Part shown: positions 62,913-64,000 of the stretch, one piece after another
Layout of the letters: each line of letters begins with the position of its first letter
How positions within the stretch are numbered: the first letter of the stretch is position 1
Source: JBEATZ01 sp041178545
GTDB taxonomy: Bacteria > Planctomycetota > UBA1135 > UBA2386
DNA: 64,000 nt
Direction: 5' to 3'
Assembly: GCA_041178545.1 (NCBI GenBank)
Contig: JBEGVB010000167.1
Span: 27,775 to 91,774, forward strand
Notes under the pieces: model-generated
Seen by the model: the letters and a program-made list of their open reading frames with translations, nothing else
What the model was told of the DNA's origin: nothing
The model's database searches: none
Program-made: the position numbers and the translations under genes

Positions 62913-64000
62913 ATGCTGCGATACCTGCTGCTCGCGTTCGCCCTGCTGGTCCCCGTCCTGCGTGCGCAGGATGCGACCATGAACAAGTTCCTCACCGACT
63001 TCTCGAAGGCGCTCCAGTTCAACGACGAGAAGGGGATGGACAAGGCCGTGAAGGCCGCGCCGCAGCAGGCGCTGCGGCACTTCCAGAACCTCCGCATCGA
63101 GTTGTGGGGCGGCAAGCAGGAGGTCAAGCCGCAGGTGGACGCCCTTGCTGCCGCGTGGAAGCGGGCGCTGGACGGGTCGACGGCGCTGGAACGAGTGGAC
63201 CGCTGGGTCGACAGCCAGGACAACAAGAGCTACCAGGCCTACGTGAAGGCGCGCAACGCCCTCGACAAGTGCTACTCGTTGCTCACCGTCGCCGGCGAGT
63301 CGAAGCAGCGCAAGGACTTCGAGGTGGCGCGCGACAGCACCATCAGCGTGGCCAAGGCCATGGAGGAGACCGCCCACAAGGTCGACGCAGCCGAGGCCTG
63401 GGTGCTGGTTTCCATCATCTACACCCAGATGCCGGACAAGACCCTGCAGGAACGCAGGGACTCGGTGTTCGCACTCGAGCAGTTCGTTGCCGCACGCGAC
63501 GCGTGGGGCTGGACGCAGGACGACCACTACCCGCGCAACAAGGCCATCATCAAGGCCGAGAAGGAGCGCATCGCCGTGGACGAGGCAGCGGGCGAGAAGC
63601 GCAAGAACGAGGGCTACGGAGACAACACCAAGGGCGTCGACGCCCTCGTCATGCCGGGCGCCAAGGAGGAGGTCCATGACCTTGCCTTCGCCGCGTTGCA
63701 GAACGTCGAGGAGCTCGACTACTGCATCAAGGGTGGCGCGTTGCCCCAGTTCTGGTGGGAGGCACAGGTCACCACCGCGGACAAGCAGCCCCTGCTCGCG
63801 TGGTTCCGCAGCAAGCCGCTCCACGTCGTGCAGCTGGGCGGCACCAAGTTCGCAGTGACGCCCGAGGTGGCCGACAAGGGACTGCAGTACGAGATCGACG
63901 CCGGCAACAAGGCCAAGGTCACCAGCTTCTTCGTCGACAAGGCGAAGAAGTCGCCCTACGCGATGTGGTTCTGGACCGGATCGGACAAGGAGCGGGTGGG
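62913..64000 (+). CDS. Exported protein of unknown function, 3' end outside window
   Basis: ATG 62913 has a clear GGAGG site (62902-62906). 362 complete codons lie inside the window, without a stop. A signal peptide (MLRYLLLAFALLVPVLRAQ) precedes a helical, Lys- and Asp-rich region (about 20-160). A segment around residue 230-300 (YDYCIKGGALPQFWWEAQ-like) has no family I recognise. Only three Cys are seen. The end is missing, so domain assignment is incomplete. It follows the rhomboid gene by 60 bp in the same direction. Confidence 0.75.
   Translation, partial: MLRYLLLAFALLVPVLRAQDATMNKFLTDFSKALQFNDEKGMDKAVKAAPQQALRHFQNLRIELWGGKQEVKPQVDALAAAWKRALDGSTALERVDRWVDSQDNKSYQAYVKARNALDKCYSLLTVAGESKQRKDFEVARDSTISVAKAMEETAHKVDAAEAWVLVSIIYTQMPDKTLQERRDSVFALEQFVAARDAWGWTQDDHYPRNKAIIKAEKERIAVDEAAGEKRKNEGYGDNTKGVDALVMPGAKEEVHDLAFAALQNVEELDYCIKGGALPQFWWEAQVTTADKQPLLAWFRSKPLHVVQLGGTKFAVTPEVADKGLQYEIDAGNKAKVTSFFVDKAKKSPYAMWFWTGSDKERV

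Overview
The window is about 64 kb of very GC-rich, densely packed bacterial chromosome with no insertion sequences, tRNA or rRNA genes, phage genes or CRISPR arrays. The gene content suggests a Planctomycetota-like organism: a Cys-type sulfatase, many lipoproteins and Tat/Sec-exported proteins, a GldA/GldF/GldG/DUF4340 ABC system, an isolated DUF58/VWA operon, separate ResB and CcsA cytochrome c assembly proteins, and a rhomboid protease with the C-terminal tail common in that phylum. The phylum assignment is inferred from these protein types; no rRNA is present to confirm it.

Layout. 1-7.1 kb: two tandem YfhO-type membrane proteins (minus strand; the first runs off the left edge) diverge from an orphan membrane protein and a GT39-like glycosyltransferase. 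7.1-8.8 kb (minus): TPR lipoprotein, rnpA and yidD, translationally overlapped. 8.9-15.1 kb: YugP-type zinc peptidase, a Tat-exported sugar isomerase-like protein, an SDR dehydrogenase and a complete RbsB/RbsA/RbsC-type sugar ABC importer. 15.1-19.3 kb: a zinc-ribbon gene with an in-frame UGA, then ATP-grasp ligase, cysteine synthase, aldo/keto reductase and a CnoX-like thioredoxin. 19.3-26.7 kb: VWA protein, hflK-hflC, chalcone-isomerase-like protein, lipocalin, a large exported protein and clpP. 26.7-28.8 kb: a long leader and rho. 28.8-37.5 kb: Gld-type ABC system, a strong intrinsic terminator, then the DUF58/VWA operon. 37.5-45.8 kb: rplC without its usual S10-operon neighbours, a 51-aa basic protein, an HI0933-type flavoprotein, mnmE, nrdR, a stand-alone ATP-cone protein and smc. 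45.8-51 kb: a fused pseudo-beta-lactamase/VanX protein, a subtilase-like protein and a dCTP deaminase-type protein. 51-64 kb: sucC-sucD, tatA, polyprenyl synthase, a duplicated-domain lipoprotein with ResB and CcsA, a sulfatase, an exported redoxin with a UGA at its C-terminus, a rhomboid protease and a partial exported protein.

The most interesting signal is a pair of candidate selenoprotein genes. In the redoxin gene (61137-61880, minus) UGA follows Pro-Tyr-Gly, where I recall related redoxins having a Gly-Cys-x-(Ile/Val)-Lys motif, and the frame continues for 27 more codons. In the zinc-ribbon gene (15083-15427, minus) an in-frame UGA splits an otherwise coherent 114-residue protein. In both, a stem-loop with a G among the first two loop bases begins at almost the same distance downstream (apical loop starts 21-22 nt after UGA), as expected for a bacterial SECIS. 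No sel genes lie in the window, so this remains a hypothesis.

A second theme is transcription start architecture. Several genes have a TANNNT-like -10 hexamer ending only 6-8 nt before the start codon and no Shine-Dalgarno sequence, which suggests leaderless mRNAs. Other genes have clear AGGAGG-type sites. Most stop codons are TGA and many genes overlap by ATGA or GTGA, so TGA is clearly a normal stop in this genome.
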